Below are positions 54,400 through 63,795 of a stretch of DNA of 64,000 nucleotides, piece after piece. The first letter of the stretch is position 1. Each line of letters opens with the position of its first letter. The notes under the pieces are model-generated. The model made no database searches, was not told the origin of the DNA, and saw only the letters and a program-made list of their open reading frames with translations. Origin of the DNA: Demequina globuliformis (GTDB lineage Bacteria > Actinomycetota > Actinomycetes > Actinomycetales > Demequinaceae); the NCBI RefSeq assembly GCF_000975155.1, contig NZ_BBRG01000001.1:1595647-1659646 (forward strand), in the 5' to 3' direction. The position numbers and the translations under genes are program-made.

Positions 54400-54637
54400 G
54401 CGGGTCCTCCCGGCTGATCGTGCACGCGCGTTGCTCTTCGATGGTCGCACGCGCGGCGGCGTCGCTGGGTGGGGACGTGCAGCCGCATGGCCACTCAGAC
54501 GAAACCTGACAGAATGCTAGGAGTCTTCCGAGCCGGGGAACTCTTCGAGCCCCCCATCGGTTGTTCGACTATGACCGATGCCGGTGTGTGCCGGCGCCCC
54601 CACACCCCTTTCGCGAGGGGACGCAAGGAGTAGCCCC

Positions 54638-55636
54638 TTGAGGACCACCCGCACTACCACCGCCGTCGCTATGGGAGCTATCGCGCTCCTGGGGCTCACG
54701 GCATGCTCATCGGACGCTGGGGACGAGGCCGACCCGACCGCGTCGGCGAACACCTCCACTGAGGCCAACGCGGATCCTTCGGCCGCGGCCGTCGCTGAGC
54801 CGACGGAAGAGGACATCGCGGCCGTCGACTCGATTGAGTGGACGGAGGGCGAGGACGGAGTGCCGGCTCTCGAATTCGAGCAGCCCCTCACGGTCTCCAC
54901 CACGGTGGACCGGGTCGTCACCGAGGGTGACGGTGAGACCCTCGAGGACGGCGCGTACGTCAACCTCAACTACATCGGCTTTGACGGCGCTGACGGAGCG
55001 GTGTTGTACGACACCTACTCCACCGGATCCACTCAGGCCTACCAGCTCACAGAAGGTGCGATCGCGCCTTCGCTGTATGACGCACTGATTGGCCAGCAGG
55101 TCGGCGCACAGATTTTGATTGGCGAGACGTACGAGGCCCCGGATGAGGCCGGCGAGCCGATCGACGTGTCCTCGTTCACTGCGGTGACCGTCGAGTCGAT
55201 CACCACCCCGTTGGAGCGCGCGGAGGGCACCGCCGTAGACCCAGTCGATGGCCTGCCTGTCGTGACGCTCGACGACGCCGGCAAGCCCAGCGTCGAGATT
55301 CCCGACGGTGACGCGCCCACGGACCTCGTGGCGCAGCCACTCATTGAGGGCGACGGTGCGACGGTTGAAGAGGACAACGTTCTGATCGTGAACTACAGCG
55401 GTTGGCTGTGGGAAGACGGTAGCCAGTTCGACTCCTCGTGGGAGCGTGGCGAACCCTCGCAGTTCTCGCTTCAGGGCGTGATCCCCGGTTGGACCCAGGG
55501 CCTGGCAGGGCAGACTGTTGGCAGCCAGGTGTTGCTCGTGGTGCCGTCCGAGCTCGGCTATGGCGATGAGGACCGCGACGGCATTCCCGCGGGATCGACC
55601 CTCGTGTTCGTCGTCGACATCCTCGCGGCGCTGTAG
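54638..55636 (+). CDS. FKBP-type peptidyl-prolyl isomerase lipoprotein, two FKBP-like domains
   Basis: A 332-residue surface lipoprotein: signal peptide with lipobox LTAC, an acidic linker, a first degenerate FKBP-like domain (about 95-200, GDGETLEDGAYVNLNYIGFD) and a second canonical one (about 230-332) with SGWLWEDGSQFDSSWERGE, VIPGWTQGLAGQTVGSQVLL and PSELGYGDEDRDGIPAGSTL. It likely folds exported proteins by proline isomerisation. The start is TTG at 54638 with AAGGAG eight bases upstream; an earlier ATG lacks a ribosome site. A CAGAAT -10-like element lies at about 54511. Confidence 0.9.
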   Translation: MRTTRTTTAVAMGAIALLGLTACSSDAGDEADPTASANTSTEANADPSAAAVAEPTEEDIAAVDSIEWTEGEDGVPALEFEQPLTVSTTVDRVVTEGDGETLEDGAYVNLNYIGFDGADGAVLYDTYSTGSTQAYQLTEGAIAPSLYDALIGQQVGAQILIGETYEAPDEAGEPIDVSSFTAVTVESITTPLERAEGTAVDPVDGLPVVTLDDAGKPSVEIPDGDAPTDLVAQPLIEGDGATVEEDNVLIVNYSGWLWEDGSQFDSSWERGEPSQFSLQGVIPGWTQGLAGQTVGSQVLLVVPSELGYGDEDRDGIPAGSTLVFVVDILAAL

Positions 55637-55669
55637 GGCTCTACGCGACGACGCTGTTCCACGCTACGA

Positions 55670-55715
55670 CGCTGAAGGCGCCGGTCCCCACGGTGGGGCC
55701 GGCGCCTTCAGCGTT
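55670..55715. terminator. Bidirectional terminator between FKBP and AI-2E genes
   Basis: 16-bp perfect arms ACGCTGAAGGCGCCGG / complement, with an inner CCCC/GGGG pairing, between two converging genes. Confidence 0.85.
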
Positions 55716-55747
55716 GCTAGGGTCAATCCTGCGCGTTGGGAGCGGGA

Positions 55748-56962
55748 CTAGCCGGAAGGCTTGGCGTCGAGATCCACGGTGTCGCCGTCCACGACCGTGT
55801 CGGTTGCCTCAAGTTGTGCGACCACGTCATAGGTGCGGCCTGTGTTCTTCGCGATGGCGGTGATGAGCGCCGCGACGGGCAGCGCCATGAACGCACCCAT
55901 GGGGCCCGCGATCGCGCCGCCGGCCATGGCGCCGCCAAAGGCCACGGCGCCGTTCAGTTCCATCGTTTTCGAGGACAGCCGCGGGTTGAGGACGTAGTTC
56001 TCGATCTGCTGGTAGACCAGCACGTAGCCGACCAGGATGAGCGTGGGCACCCAGCCCTCGACGGCGAGCATCACCAGCGAGGGGATGATGGCGCCCAGGT
56101 ATGTTCCGATGAACGGAATGAACTCCGACACGAATCCCATAAACAGCGCCATGGGCAGTGCGTACACGAGCGGCATGCCGACCAAGATCATCGTGAAGAA
56201 CGCGCCGGTGCCGCAGACGATCATGAGCAGCAGGCGCGAGTAGAAGTAGCCACCGGTTTGCTCGATCGAGGTGCGCGCGATCCAGGACACCACTTCCTGG
56301 CGCTCCGGAGGCATGCGGCGCATGATTGTGCGCATGAGGCGGGGGAAGTCGGCCGCGAAGTAGAACGTGAACGTCAGGATCGTGAACACGTCGAAGACGA
56401 GGCCCAGCCCGGAAGACACGAGGCCCAGCACGTTGTCGCCCCATTGTTGGACGGCGTGCAATAGCGGCGCAGTGGCGTTTTCGGCGGCTTGCGGGTCGAC
56501 GAAGTCGCTACCAAAACGGTCCGCAGCCCACGCATTGAGGTTCGTCATCCAGGCCGTCAGGTTTTCGCTGACGGCGCTCGCGAACTGCACGATCGCGGGG
56601 ATCAGGAAGGACACCATCAGGATCAGGGCGACGAGCGCTGACAGGAAGATGATGCCAACGGCGGCGCCGCGAGGCATGGTGAATCGACGGGTCAGCGCCT
56701 CGACGCCAGGGATGATCGCCAGCGCAAAGAACAGCGAGATCAACAGGATCCCGATCAGGTGGCGAAGTTCCAGCACGATGGCAACGCCGAGCGCAGCGGC
56801 AGCAATCACCACCACGAACTTCCACGAGCTCATCCATACAAAACGGTTTGCCCACGCGGGTGCCGTCGAGTGTGGCCGATCACCTTTGACGGTTTGGGCG
56901 GCTTGCGCCACCTCCGAGGGCACCGTGGCTGGCGCGTGCTTCTTGGCGTTCATGGGGACCAT
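55748..56962 (-). CDS. AI-2E family transporter (PF01594)
   Basis: A 404-residue membrane protein with about eight spans. Family marks: LLISLFFALAIIPGVEAL near the N-terminus, the large central soluble loop, and the conserved C-terminal EFIPFIGTYLGAIIPSLV with QQIENYVLNPRLSSKTMELN and GAFMALPVAALI. Members include TqsA (autoinducer-2 export) and sodium/proton antiporters; the substrate is unknown. ATG at 56962 or 56953. Confidence 0.9.
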   Translation of the reverse strand: MVPMNAKKHAPATVPSEVAQAAQTVKGDRPHSTAPAWANRFVWMSSWKFVVVIAAAALGVAIVLELRHLIGILLISLFFALAIIPGVEALTRRFTMPRGAAVGIIFLSALVALILMVSFLIPAIVQFASAVSENLTAWMTNLNAWAADRFGSDFVDPQAAENATAPLLHAVQQWGDNVLGLVSSGLGLVFDVFTILTFTFYFAADFPRLMRTIMRRMPPERQEVVSWIARTSIEQTGGYFYSRLLLMIVCGTGAFFTMILVGMPLVYALPMALFMGFVSEFIPFIGTYLGAIIPSLVMLAVEGWVPTLILVGYVLVYQQIENYVLNPRLSSKTMELNGAVAFGGAMAGGAIAGPMGAFMALPVAALITAIAKNTGRTYDVVAQLEATDTVVDGDTVDLDAKPSG

Positions 56963-57037
56963 CGTGCCAGGCGAGGGCCGATGCCGGTAGGCGCCACTGG
57001 GCCGCCGACCGGCAGGAGCGTGCGGGTACGGGGGACG

Positions 57038-58075
57038 CTAGCGCGAGCTGGGCACGGAAGCGGGAGAGACCACCATGCCGAACAAGTCTCGCGGGTCGGC
57101 AGGGGAGGCGACGAGGTCGATCTCTCCGGCAAACTCCGTCCCCTGTACGGCATCAGCCACGTGGGCCAGGGCCGTGAGGTCTTCAAGCGCGAACCCCACT
57201 GAGTCAAAGACGGTGATCTGTGCAGGAGACGTGCGCCCCGTGGCCTGCCCAGTGATGACTGTCCACAGTTCCGTCACCGGGTGGTCCGCGGGAAGGTGCT
57301 GGATCTCGCCTTCGATGCGCGTCTGAGGTTCGTACTCCACGAAGACATCCGCGCGACGCAGAATGTCGGTGTCGAGCTCGGTCTTACCGGGGCAGTCGCC
57401 GCCGATCGCATTGAGGTGCATGCCGGGCTCCACCCAGTCGTTGGCAACGATCTGCGCGAGCGCCTTGTCTGCGGTTGCGGTCGTGATGATGTCCGCCCCG
57501 CGGCATGCGTCTCGTGCGCTCGTGGCCCGGTAGACGGTGAATCCGTGGGGCTCAAGGTTTCGTTGGAGCTTGTCCATCGCGGCCGGATCGGTGTCCCAGA
57601 TGCGCAGCGACGTGATGCCGAGCGCCCCACGCATGCCCAGGGCCTGGAATTCGCTTTGCGAGCCGTTGCCGATGATCGCCATGACCTCGCTGTCAGCGCG
57701 AGCCAGGTGTCGCGCGGCCATTGCAGAGGTCGCCGCCGTGCGCAGCGCGGTCAGCAGTGTCATCTCGGCGATCAGGATGGGATAGCCAGTGTGGACGTCC
57801 GCGTAGGCGCCAAACGCGGTCACGGTCTGCAGGCCGCGCGCGGGGTTCGCGGGGTGCCCGTTGACGTACTTGAAGCCGTAGCGGTCTGCATCAGCGATAG
57901 GCATGAGTTCGATCACGCCAATGGGCGAATGCGCTGCGATGCGTTCCACCTTGTCGAACTGGGGCCAACGCGCATAGTCAGTCTCGAGGCGGGCGGCGAT
58001 GTCAGCGATGATCCGCTCGGCGCCGGTGTGGCGGATCCAGGCAGTCATCCGGGGAACGTCGACAAGCATGACCAT
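57038..58075 (-). CDS. Ornithine cyclodeaminase / mu-crystallin family
   Basis: A 345-residue NAD-dependent enzyme. The N-terminal substrate domain has GFKYVNGHPANPARGLQT (catalytic lysine) and TAFGAYADVHTGYPILIAEM; the Rossmann segment reads VMAIIGNGSQSEFQALGM; IGGDCPGKTELDTDILRRAD is the region with the catalytic aspartate. Longer relatives convert ornithine to proline. AAGGAGC precedes the ATG. Divergent from an Lrp-type regulator, the normal setting for an amino-acid catabolic gene. Confidence 0.9.
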   Translation of the reverse strand: MVMLVDVPRMTAWIRHTGAERIIADIAARLETDYARWPQFDKVERIAAHSPIGVIELMPIADADRYGFKYVNGHPANPARGLQTVTAFGAYADVHTGYPILIAEMTLLTALRTAATSAMAARHLARADSEVMAIIGNGSQSEFQALGMRGALGITSLRIWDTDPAAMDKLQRNLEPHGFTVYRATSARDACRGADIITTATADKALAQIVANDWVEPGMHLNAIGGDCPGKTELDTDILRRADVFVEYEPQTRIEGEIQHLPADHPVTELWTVITGQATGRTSPAQITVFDSVGFALEDLTALAHVADAVQGTEFAGEIDLVASPADPRDLFGMVVSPASVPSSR

Positions 58076-58224
58076 GGTGTTGCTCCTTCTCGTGTCGGTG
58101 GGTCACCTCCTGGTTCCAGGATCGCAAGGAATGCGAGCACTTTCCTGGCCTTTGGCGCGTGAAACGTGCGAGTATCAAAAGAACCGCGACGGAAACGCGC
58201 GTTCGGCGCAAGGAGGGTGCACGC

Positions 58225-58662
58225 ATGGATGCCTTAGACCGCAAGCTGCTCGATCTGTTGAGCGACGACGGCCGCGCGCCCTACGCGGAACTGGGGGAGC
58301 GCATCGGCCTGTCAGCCTCCGCCGTGAAGCGGCGAGTGGACCGGATGATCGCCGATGGCGTGATCCGTGGCTTCACCGTGTTGACCGACCCGGAGGCGGT
58401 GGGGCACGGCACGGAGGCGTATGTCGAGTTGTTCTGCCGCGGCATCGTGGGACCCGCGGAGCTCAGGCGCATTCTGGAGAAGGTTCCTGAGGTCATCGAG
58501 GCCACCACGGTGACGGGTCAGGCCGATGCCATGGTCACGCTCCGTGCCAAAGACACCCAGGACCTCGAGAGGGCGCTCGAGCAGGTGCGCGCACCCAATC
58601 AGGTGGACTCCACCCGGTCAGCGATTGTGCTGTCGCGACTCATCGAACGTCGCGTTCACTAG
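58225..58662 (+). CDS. Lrp/AsnC-family transcriptional regulator
   Basis: A 145-residue regulator: N-terminal helix-turn-helix (MDALDRKLLDLLSDDGRAPY, LGLSAS-type recognition helix GLSASAVKRRVDRM) and C-terminal RAM effector domain (TVTGQADAMVTLRAKDTQDL). AAGGAGGG precedes ATG 58225. Diverges from the ornithine cyclodeaminase gene across 149 bases that contain near repeats TGCGAGCAC and TGCGAGTAT, so it probably controls that gene and itself in response to an amino acid such as ornithine, arginine or proline (inference). Confidence 0.9.
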   Translation: MDALDRKLLDLLSDDGRAPYAELGERIGLSASAVKRRVDRMIADGVIRGFTVLTDPEAVGHGTEAYVELFCRGIVGPAELRRILEKVPEVIEATTVTGQADAMVTLRAKDTQDLERALEQVRAPNQVDSTRSAIVLSRLIERRVH

Positions 58663-58667
58663 CGGCG

Positions 58668-60182
58668 CTAGACCCACGATGGCAGCCACATGTGCAGTTG
58701 CCAGTAGCGGAAGGGGACGGGCTCGCCGGTCCACAGCGGAGTGAAGAAGCCCGCCACGATGAGGACAGCGGCCACGTAAACCAGACAGATCACCACGCCG
58801 GGTTTCCACCACGCGCCGCGGAGGCGGTCCGGTTGCGCGAGTCTCTTCATCGCCCACACCACCATCAGGACCAGGAACGGCGCCATGGTCACGGTGTAGA
58901 AGGTGAAGATGGTGCGGTGGGCGAACGGCAGCCACGGCAGCCAGGCCGCGAGGTACCCCGTCGTCACCGTCAGCGCGAGCATGTCGCGGTGGCGGACAAT
59001 GCGCCACAGTGCGTACAGCAGGACGGCGGCGCCAACCCACCAGATGAGTGGGTGGCCGATGCTGTGGATCGCTGACACGCACCGCTCGGCGCCGCAATCG
59101 ACATCGGTGACGTCCTCAAAGTAGAACGCGGTTGGCCTGATCTGCAGCGGCCAACCCCAGGGATTGGACTCGTAGTTGTGGGGCGAGTCGAGGCCGCGGT
59201 GGAACTCCCACATTTGCGAGTGATAGTGCACCAGGGAGTTCAGCGAGTCGGGGAGCCACGTGAGGCCCTCGCCGGGGTTGTCCTCTGCCCAATGGCGGCC
59301 CCATGAGTTGTCCGAGCGGAACCACGGGATCCACGACGCGAGGTAGACCAGGGGCATGATGACGATGGTCGCGAGGAAGGCGGGGATGGCGCGCACGAGG
59401 CCTGCCCCGAACCAGTTTTCCCACCCGAGCATGCGCCGTTCGTACCAGTCCCAGATGACGGACAACACCAAGAAGGCGGCCGCGAAGTACAGGCCATTCC
59501 ACTTGACGGAAATCGACAGGCCAAAGGTGGCGATCGCGGCGAGGCGCCACCACCGGATTCCCAGGGACGGGCCCCGCCCAGGGATGAGCGAACCTTCGCC
59601 AAGGCCTAGCCTCTCGCGTTCGGCTACCGACTGCCTGACGAGCGTGCGGCGCGTCACATGGTGATCGACGACGAGCAGGCCCATCGCGGCGACCACAAAG
59701 AACGTGAGGAAGATGTCGAGCAGGGCCGTCCGCGACAACACAATGTGTTCGCCTTCGACCGCCAAGAACAGGCCGGCGACCGCGCCCCACAGCGTGGAAC
59801 GCAGCAGGTGTCGGGCGATGAAGGCGATCATCAGCACCGTGAGGACGCCGACCACGGCCGACATAAAGCGCCACCCGTAGGCGGAGGGGCCGAACATTTC
59901 CATGCCCCAACTGATCATCAGTTTGCCGACGTTGGGATGCACCACGTAGTCGGCGTCGGTAGACAGCTGGGACACGTCGCCGTTGGCGAAGTCCTGGTTA
60001 TCGCCGCCCCAGTCGCCTTCGTAGCCCAGCGTCATCAGCGAGTAAGCACCGCGCGCGTAGAAGACCTCGTCGAAGACCAGCGCCTGCGGGTAGCCCAGGC
60101 TTGAGAAGCGCATGATCGCCGCAACGACGCCCACGATCGACGCCATCAGCGTCACCCGCCAACGCCACACGAATTCCGTCAC
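58668..60182 (-). CDS. pmt: Protein O-mannosyltransferase (PMT, GT39)
   Basis: A 504-residue polytopic GT-C glycosyltransferase that moves mannose from polyprenyl-phosphomannose to Ser/Thr of proteins exported by Sec. The first external loop holds the catalytic acid pair in LVFDEVFYARGAYSLM; VEGEHIVLSRTALLDIFLTF and VKWNGLYFAAAFLVL are strongly conserved; the C-terminal membrane block ends WQLHMWLPSW. GTG start without a ribosome site, maybe leaderless. Divergent from rsmI as in mycobacteria. The Ser/Thr-rich linkers of exported proteins here (25779, 38260) are candidate targets. Confidence 0.93.
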   Translation of the reverse strand: MTEFVWRWRVTLMASIVGVVAAIMRFSSLGYPQALVFDEVFYARGAYSLMTLGYEGDWGGDNQDFANGDVSQLSTDADYVVHPNVGKLMISWGMEMFGPSAYGWRFMSAVVGVLTVLMIAFIARHLLRSTLWGAVAGLFLAVEGEHIVLSRTALLDIFLTFFVVAAMGLLVVDHHVTRRTLVRQSVAERERLGLGEGSLIPGRGPSLGIRWWRLAAIATFGLSISVKWNGLYFAAAFLVLSVIWDWYERRMLGWENWFGAGLVRAIPAFLATIVIMPLVYLASWIPWFRSDNSWGRHWAEDNPGEGLTWLPDSLNSLVHYHSQMWEFHRGLDSPHNYESNPWGWPLQIRPTAFYFEDVTDVDCGAERCVSAIHSIGHPLIWWVGAAVLLYALWRIVRHRDMLALTVTTGYLAAWLPWLPFAHRTIFTFYTVTMAPFLVLMVVWAMKRLAQPDRLRGAWWKPGVVICLVYVAAVLIVAGFFTPLWTGEPVPFRYWQLHMWLPSWV

Positions 60183-60244
60183 AAGGGGGAGCCTAGTGGG
60201 TGGCGTTTCTCAGACGACTCTCGCCGCTGTGCGACGCTGGTGGC

Positions 60245-61090
60245 ATGACCGGTCGCCTCAGCCTTGCCGCCACTCCGATTGGCAACGTGGGCGACGCGTC
60301 CGCCCGATTGCGAGCGGCTTTGACGGAAGCGGACGTGATCGCGGCGGAAGACACTAGGCGCCTGAAGGACCTCGCACGCAGGCTCGACCTGAGCGTGAGC
60401 GCGGAAGTCATCGCACTGCACGATCACAATGAGCGTGACCGCGCAGGCGACCTCGTACAGCGGGCGGTTGGCGGTCAGTGGGTCGTGGTGGTGTCCGATG
60501 CCGGCATGCCAACCGTCTCCGACCCCGGTTTCCGCGTGGTCGAGGCCGCGGTCGCAGCCGGGGTCGTCGTGGACGTGCTGCCGGGGCCGAGCGCGGTGCT
60601 GACCGCGCTGGCGCTGTCAGGGCTGCCCACCGACCGCTTTTGTTTTGAAGGCTTTCTTCCGCGCAAGGAAGGAGAGCGTGCCCGAGCGCTCGCCGGACTG
60701 GCGGCCGAGCAGCGCACCATGGTGTTCTTCGAGGCCCCTCACCGCCTTGCCGCGACCCTTCGCGCCATGGTGGAGGCGTGGGGCGGGGAGCGCGAGGCGG
60801 CCGTCTCGCGAGAGCTCACGAAGACCTATGAGGAGACGCGGCGCGGACCGCTCGTTGAACTAGCCGAGTGGGCGGTCGCCGGTGAACCACGCGGAGAGAT
60901 CGTGGTGACCGTCGCGGGCCGTAGCGCTCAAGCCCCCACCCTCGAGGCCCTCGTGTCCGAGGCACTCGCGCGCGTCGCCGCGGGCGAACGCGCGAAGGAC
61001 GCTGTCGCGGACCTCGCCACCACGTCAGGAGTGCCCCGCCGCGACCTGTACGCCGCCGTGCTGGCTGCGCGGGAGGACGCCAGGCGATGA
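60245..61090 (+). CDS. rsmI: 16S rRNA (cytidine1402-2'-O)-methyltransferase RsmI
   Basis: A 281-residue tetrapyrrole-methylase-fold enzyme modifying C1402 in the ribosomal P site. Conserved: LSLAATPIGNVGDASARLR, VIAAEDTRRLKDLARR, VVVVSDAGMPTVSDPGFRVV, LPGPSAVLTALALSGLPTDR, FEGFLPRK and VVSREL-like AAVSRELTKTYEET. ATG 60245 matches the family start. Its stop overlaps the VanY-type gene (ATGA). Confidence 0.95.
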   Translation: MTGRLSLAATPIGNVGDASARLRAALTEADVIAAEDTRRLKDLARRLDLSVSAEVIALHDHNERDRAGDLVQRAVGGQWVVVVSDAGMPTVSDPGFRVVEAAVAAGVVVDVLPGPSAVLTALALSGLPTDRFCFEGFLPRKEGERARALAGLAAEQRTMVFFEAPHRLAATLRAMVEAWGGEREAAVSRELTKTYEETRRGPLVELAEWAVAGEPRGEIVVTVAGRSAQAPTLEALVSEALARVAAGERAKDAVADLATTSGVPRRDLYAAVLAAREDARR

Positions 61091-61953
61091 GCCTCCGGCC
61101 GCAGCACGCGCGACGCCGGCCACGCGGCGCCGGGCTGCCGGGCACTGTCATAGCGTCGATCGCGGGCGTGGCGGGAGCGTGGGCGGTGGTCGCGTTCGGG
61201 CCAGCGAACGCCGCAACACCCTTCGCCGACGATTCCCCTCTTGCCTCAGCGGTCGCGGCCGATCCCGGTGCCCAGTCCGGTCCCGCTACGGAAGACACCG
61301 CGAGCATCGGCCCCATCACCGCGCCCAGCGTCGACGCAAACATCGGCGCCGCTCCTGAGCTCAGCGTCGACCTGTGGAGTCGACACTCGATCGACGAGCC
61401 CGAGTCGCCGTGGGTCGTGACCAACAAAACCCGCCCCGTGAACCCGATCGACTACGCGCCACCCGAGTTGGACACGGTCGCCGGGGTGTCGATGGTCCCG
61501 GAGGCCGCCGCTGCCATGACCCGCATGCGCGCCGCCGCAGCCGACGCCGGGGCTGCCTTTTCTTTGTCGAATGCGTACCGGTCCTATGGCAAGCAGTCGG
61601 GCCTGTACTCAACGTATGTGGCAAACCTGGGGCGCGCCCTCGCTGACCGCGGCTCCATGCGCCCGGGCTACTCGGAGCACCAGACGGGCTGGTCGGCCGA
61701 CGCCTATTCCTCTGCGGCCTGCCGCATCAAAGCGTGCTTCGCCGACGAACCCGCCGGCAGATGGCTTGCTGAGCACGCCCACGAGTTTGGATTCATTGTG
61801 CGTTACCCCAGCGATGCGCAGGACATCACGGGCATCCGCTACGAGCCGTGGCACGTGCGGTACGTGGGCGAGGACCTCGCCGCGGAACTGGTCACGACCG
61901 GCCTCACCATGGAAGAGTTCTTCGACCTCCCCGCTGCTCCCGACTACGAGTAG
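61087..61953 (+). CDS. D-alanyl-D-alanine carboxypeptidase, VanY (M15B) type
   Basis: A 288-residue exported zinc peptidase trimming peptidoglycan stem peptides. An Arg-rich N-terminus and single hydrophobic segment (IASIAGVAGAWAVVAFGPAN), an Ala/Asp-rich linker, then the VanY domain: NKTRPVNPIDYAPPEL, SNAYRSYGKQSGLYS, zinc motifs YSEHQTGWSADAY and YEPWHVRYVG, and LTMEEFFD at the end. Two cysteines in AACRIKACF may form a disulfide, as in related VanY proteins. Translationally coupled to rsmI. Confidence 0.92.
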   Translation: MSLRPQHARRRPRGAGLPGTVIASIAGVAGAWAVVAFGPANAATPFADDSPLASAVAADPGAQSGPATEDTASIGPITAPSVDANIGAAPELSVDLWSRHSIDEPESPWVVTNKTRPVNPIDYAPPELDTVAGVSMVPEAAAAMTRMRAAAADAGAAFSLSNAYRSYGKQSGLYSTYVANLGRALADRGSMRPGYSEHQTGWSADAYSSAACRIKACFADEPAGRWLAEHAHEFGFIVRYPSDAQDITGIRYEPWHVRYVGEDLAAELVTTGLTMEEFFDLPAAPDYE

Positions 61954-61998
61954 GCAGTCCCGTCCGCGCCACCGCGCGGCTTCACTAGGATGGGGCCC

Positions 61999-63795
61999 AT
62001 GTCACGCATCCTCTCTGCTGTCGCCTGGCCGTACGCCAACGGACCCCGCCACATCGGCCACGTCGCCGGGTTCGGAGTCCCCTCGGACGTCTTCAGTCGC
62101 TACATGCGTATGGAGGGACACGACGTCCTCATGGTGTCCGGCACGGACGAGCACGGTACGCCCATTTTGGTGCAGGCCGACCAGGAGGGCGTGAGCGCGC
62201 AGGAGCTTGCTGACCGCTACAACCGCGTGATCGTGGAGGACCTGGTTTCGCTGGGCCTGTCCTACGACCTCTTCACCCGCACGACCACCGGCAACCACTA
62301 CAAGGTCGCGCAGGCCCTCTTCAAGGCCGTGCACTCAAACGGCTACATGATCGAGCAGACGACCCGTGGCGCCATCTCGCCGTCGACCGGCCGCACCCTG
62401 CCAGACCGTTACATCGAGGGCACCTGTCCCATCTGTGGTTCCGACGGCGCTCGCGGCGACCAGTGTGACAACTGCGGCAACCAGCTGGATGCGGCGGAGT
62501 TGAAGAACCCTGTGAGCCGGATCAACGGCGAGAAGCCGCAGTTCGTGGAAACGGAGCACTTCTTCCTCGACCTGCCCGCGCTCGCCCAGCCGCTGTCCGA
62601 CTGGTTGGGCACCCGCCACGGGTGGCGCCCCAATGTTATGAACTTCTCCCGCAACTTGCTCGCGGACGTGCGCCCGCGCGCCATGACCCGCGACATCGAC
62701 TGGGGTATCCCCGTGCCGCTTGAGGGCTGGGAGTCCAACCCGAACAAGCGCTTGTACGTGTGGTTCGACGCCGTGATCGGCTACCTCTCCGCCTCGATCG
62801 AGTGGGCGCGTCGCGAAGGTGAGCCGGACGCATGGCGCCAGTGGTGGAACGACCCGGAGACGCTGTCCTACTACTTCATGGGCAAGGACAACATCACGTT
62901 CCACAGCCAGATCTGGCCCGGTGAACTGCTCGCCGCCAACGGTCGCGGCGACAAGGGCGGCTCGCTCAGCGAGTTCGGTGACCTGCAGCTCCCCACCGAG
63001 GTGGTCTCCAGCGAGTTCCTCACCATGGAGTCCTCCAAGTTCTCCTCAAGCCGCGGGCACGTGATCTACGTGCGCGACATGCTGGCCCGCTACCAGCCCG
63101 ACGCCCTGCGCTACTTCATCGCGACGGCCGGTCCGGAGTCCCAGGACGCGGACTTCACGTGGTCCGAGTTCAAGAACCGCACCAACAACGAGCTCGTCGC
63201 TGGCTGGGGCAATCTCGTGAACCGCACGGCCTCGCTGCTTCACAAGAACGTGGGAGAGATCCCGCAGCTCACTGATCTTCAGGACGTTGACCGTGCCGCG
63301 CTCGAGCACTCCGAGGCATCCTTTGGTCGCGTGGGCGAGCTCATTGGCGCACACCGTCAGCGCGCTGCAATCGCCGAGGCCATGCGAGTGGTGGGCGAGG
63401 CCAACAAGTACTTGGCTGACACCGCCCCGTGGAAGCTCAAGACGGACAATCCCGAGCGTATGAAGACCGTGCTGGGCGTGGCGGCGCAGTTGGTCTCCGA
63501 TGCCAACACACTGCTCGCGCCGTTCCTGCCGCACTCGGCGCAGAAGGTTCACGAGGCCTTGGGCGGCACCGGCACGTTTGCGCCCATGCCGCAGATGAAC
63601 GAGGTCGAGGACCTGGACCTGCCCGACCGCCACTACCCCGTGATCCAGGGAGACTACTCCGCGGTCGCGAACACATGGTCGCGCAACGAGGTCGTGCCAG
63701 GCACGCCGGTGGCTCAGCCATCGCCCATCTTCGTCAAGCTTGATGACTCGATTGTTGAGGACGAGCTGGCGCGTATGCGAGGCGACGACGAGTGA
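61999..63795 (+). CDS. metG: Methionyl-tRNA synthetase
   Basis: A 598-residue class I synthetase. The HIGH region reads [19 protein letters not shown], the zinc knuckle [17 protein letters not shown], the catalytic [11 protein letters not shown], and the KMSKS loop is the variant SKFSSSRGH common in actinobacterial MetG1. The C-terminal anticodon domain is complete and there is no tRNA-binding EMAP domain. ATG 61999 is chosen over ATG 61990, which would overlap the AGGATGGGG ribosome site. Stop overlaps tatD (GTGA), the metG-tatD pair being widely conserved. Confidence 0.97.
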   Translation: MSRILSAVAWPYANGPRHIGHVAGFGVPSDVFSRYMRMEGHDVLMVSGTDEHGTPILVQADQEGVSAQELADRYNRVIVEDLVSLGLSYDLFTRTTTGNHYKVAQALFKAVHSNGYMIEQTTRGAISPSTGRTLPDRYIEGTCPICGSDGARGDQCDNCGNQLDAAELKNPVSRINGEKPQFVETEHFFLDLPALAQPLSDWLGTRHGWRPNVMNFSRNLLADVRPRAMTRDIDWGIPVPLEGWESNPNKRLYVWFDAVIGYLSASIEWARREGEPDAWRQWWNDPETLSYYFMGKDNITFHSQIWPGELLAANGRGDKGGSLSEFGDLQLPTEVVSSEFLTMESSKFSSSRGHVIYVRDMLARYQPDALRYFIATAGPESQDADFTWSEFKNRTNNELVAGWGNLVNRTASLLHKNVGEIPQLTDLQDVDRAALEHSEASFGRVGELIGAHRQRAAIAEAMRVVGEANKYLADTAPWKLKTDNPERMKTVLGVAAQLVSDANTLLAPFLPHSAQKVHEALGGTGTFAPMPQMNEVEDLDLPDRHYPVIQGDYSAVANTWSRNEVVPGTPVAQPSPIFVKLDDSIVEDELARMRGDDE

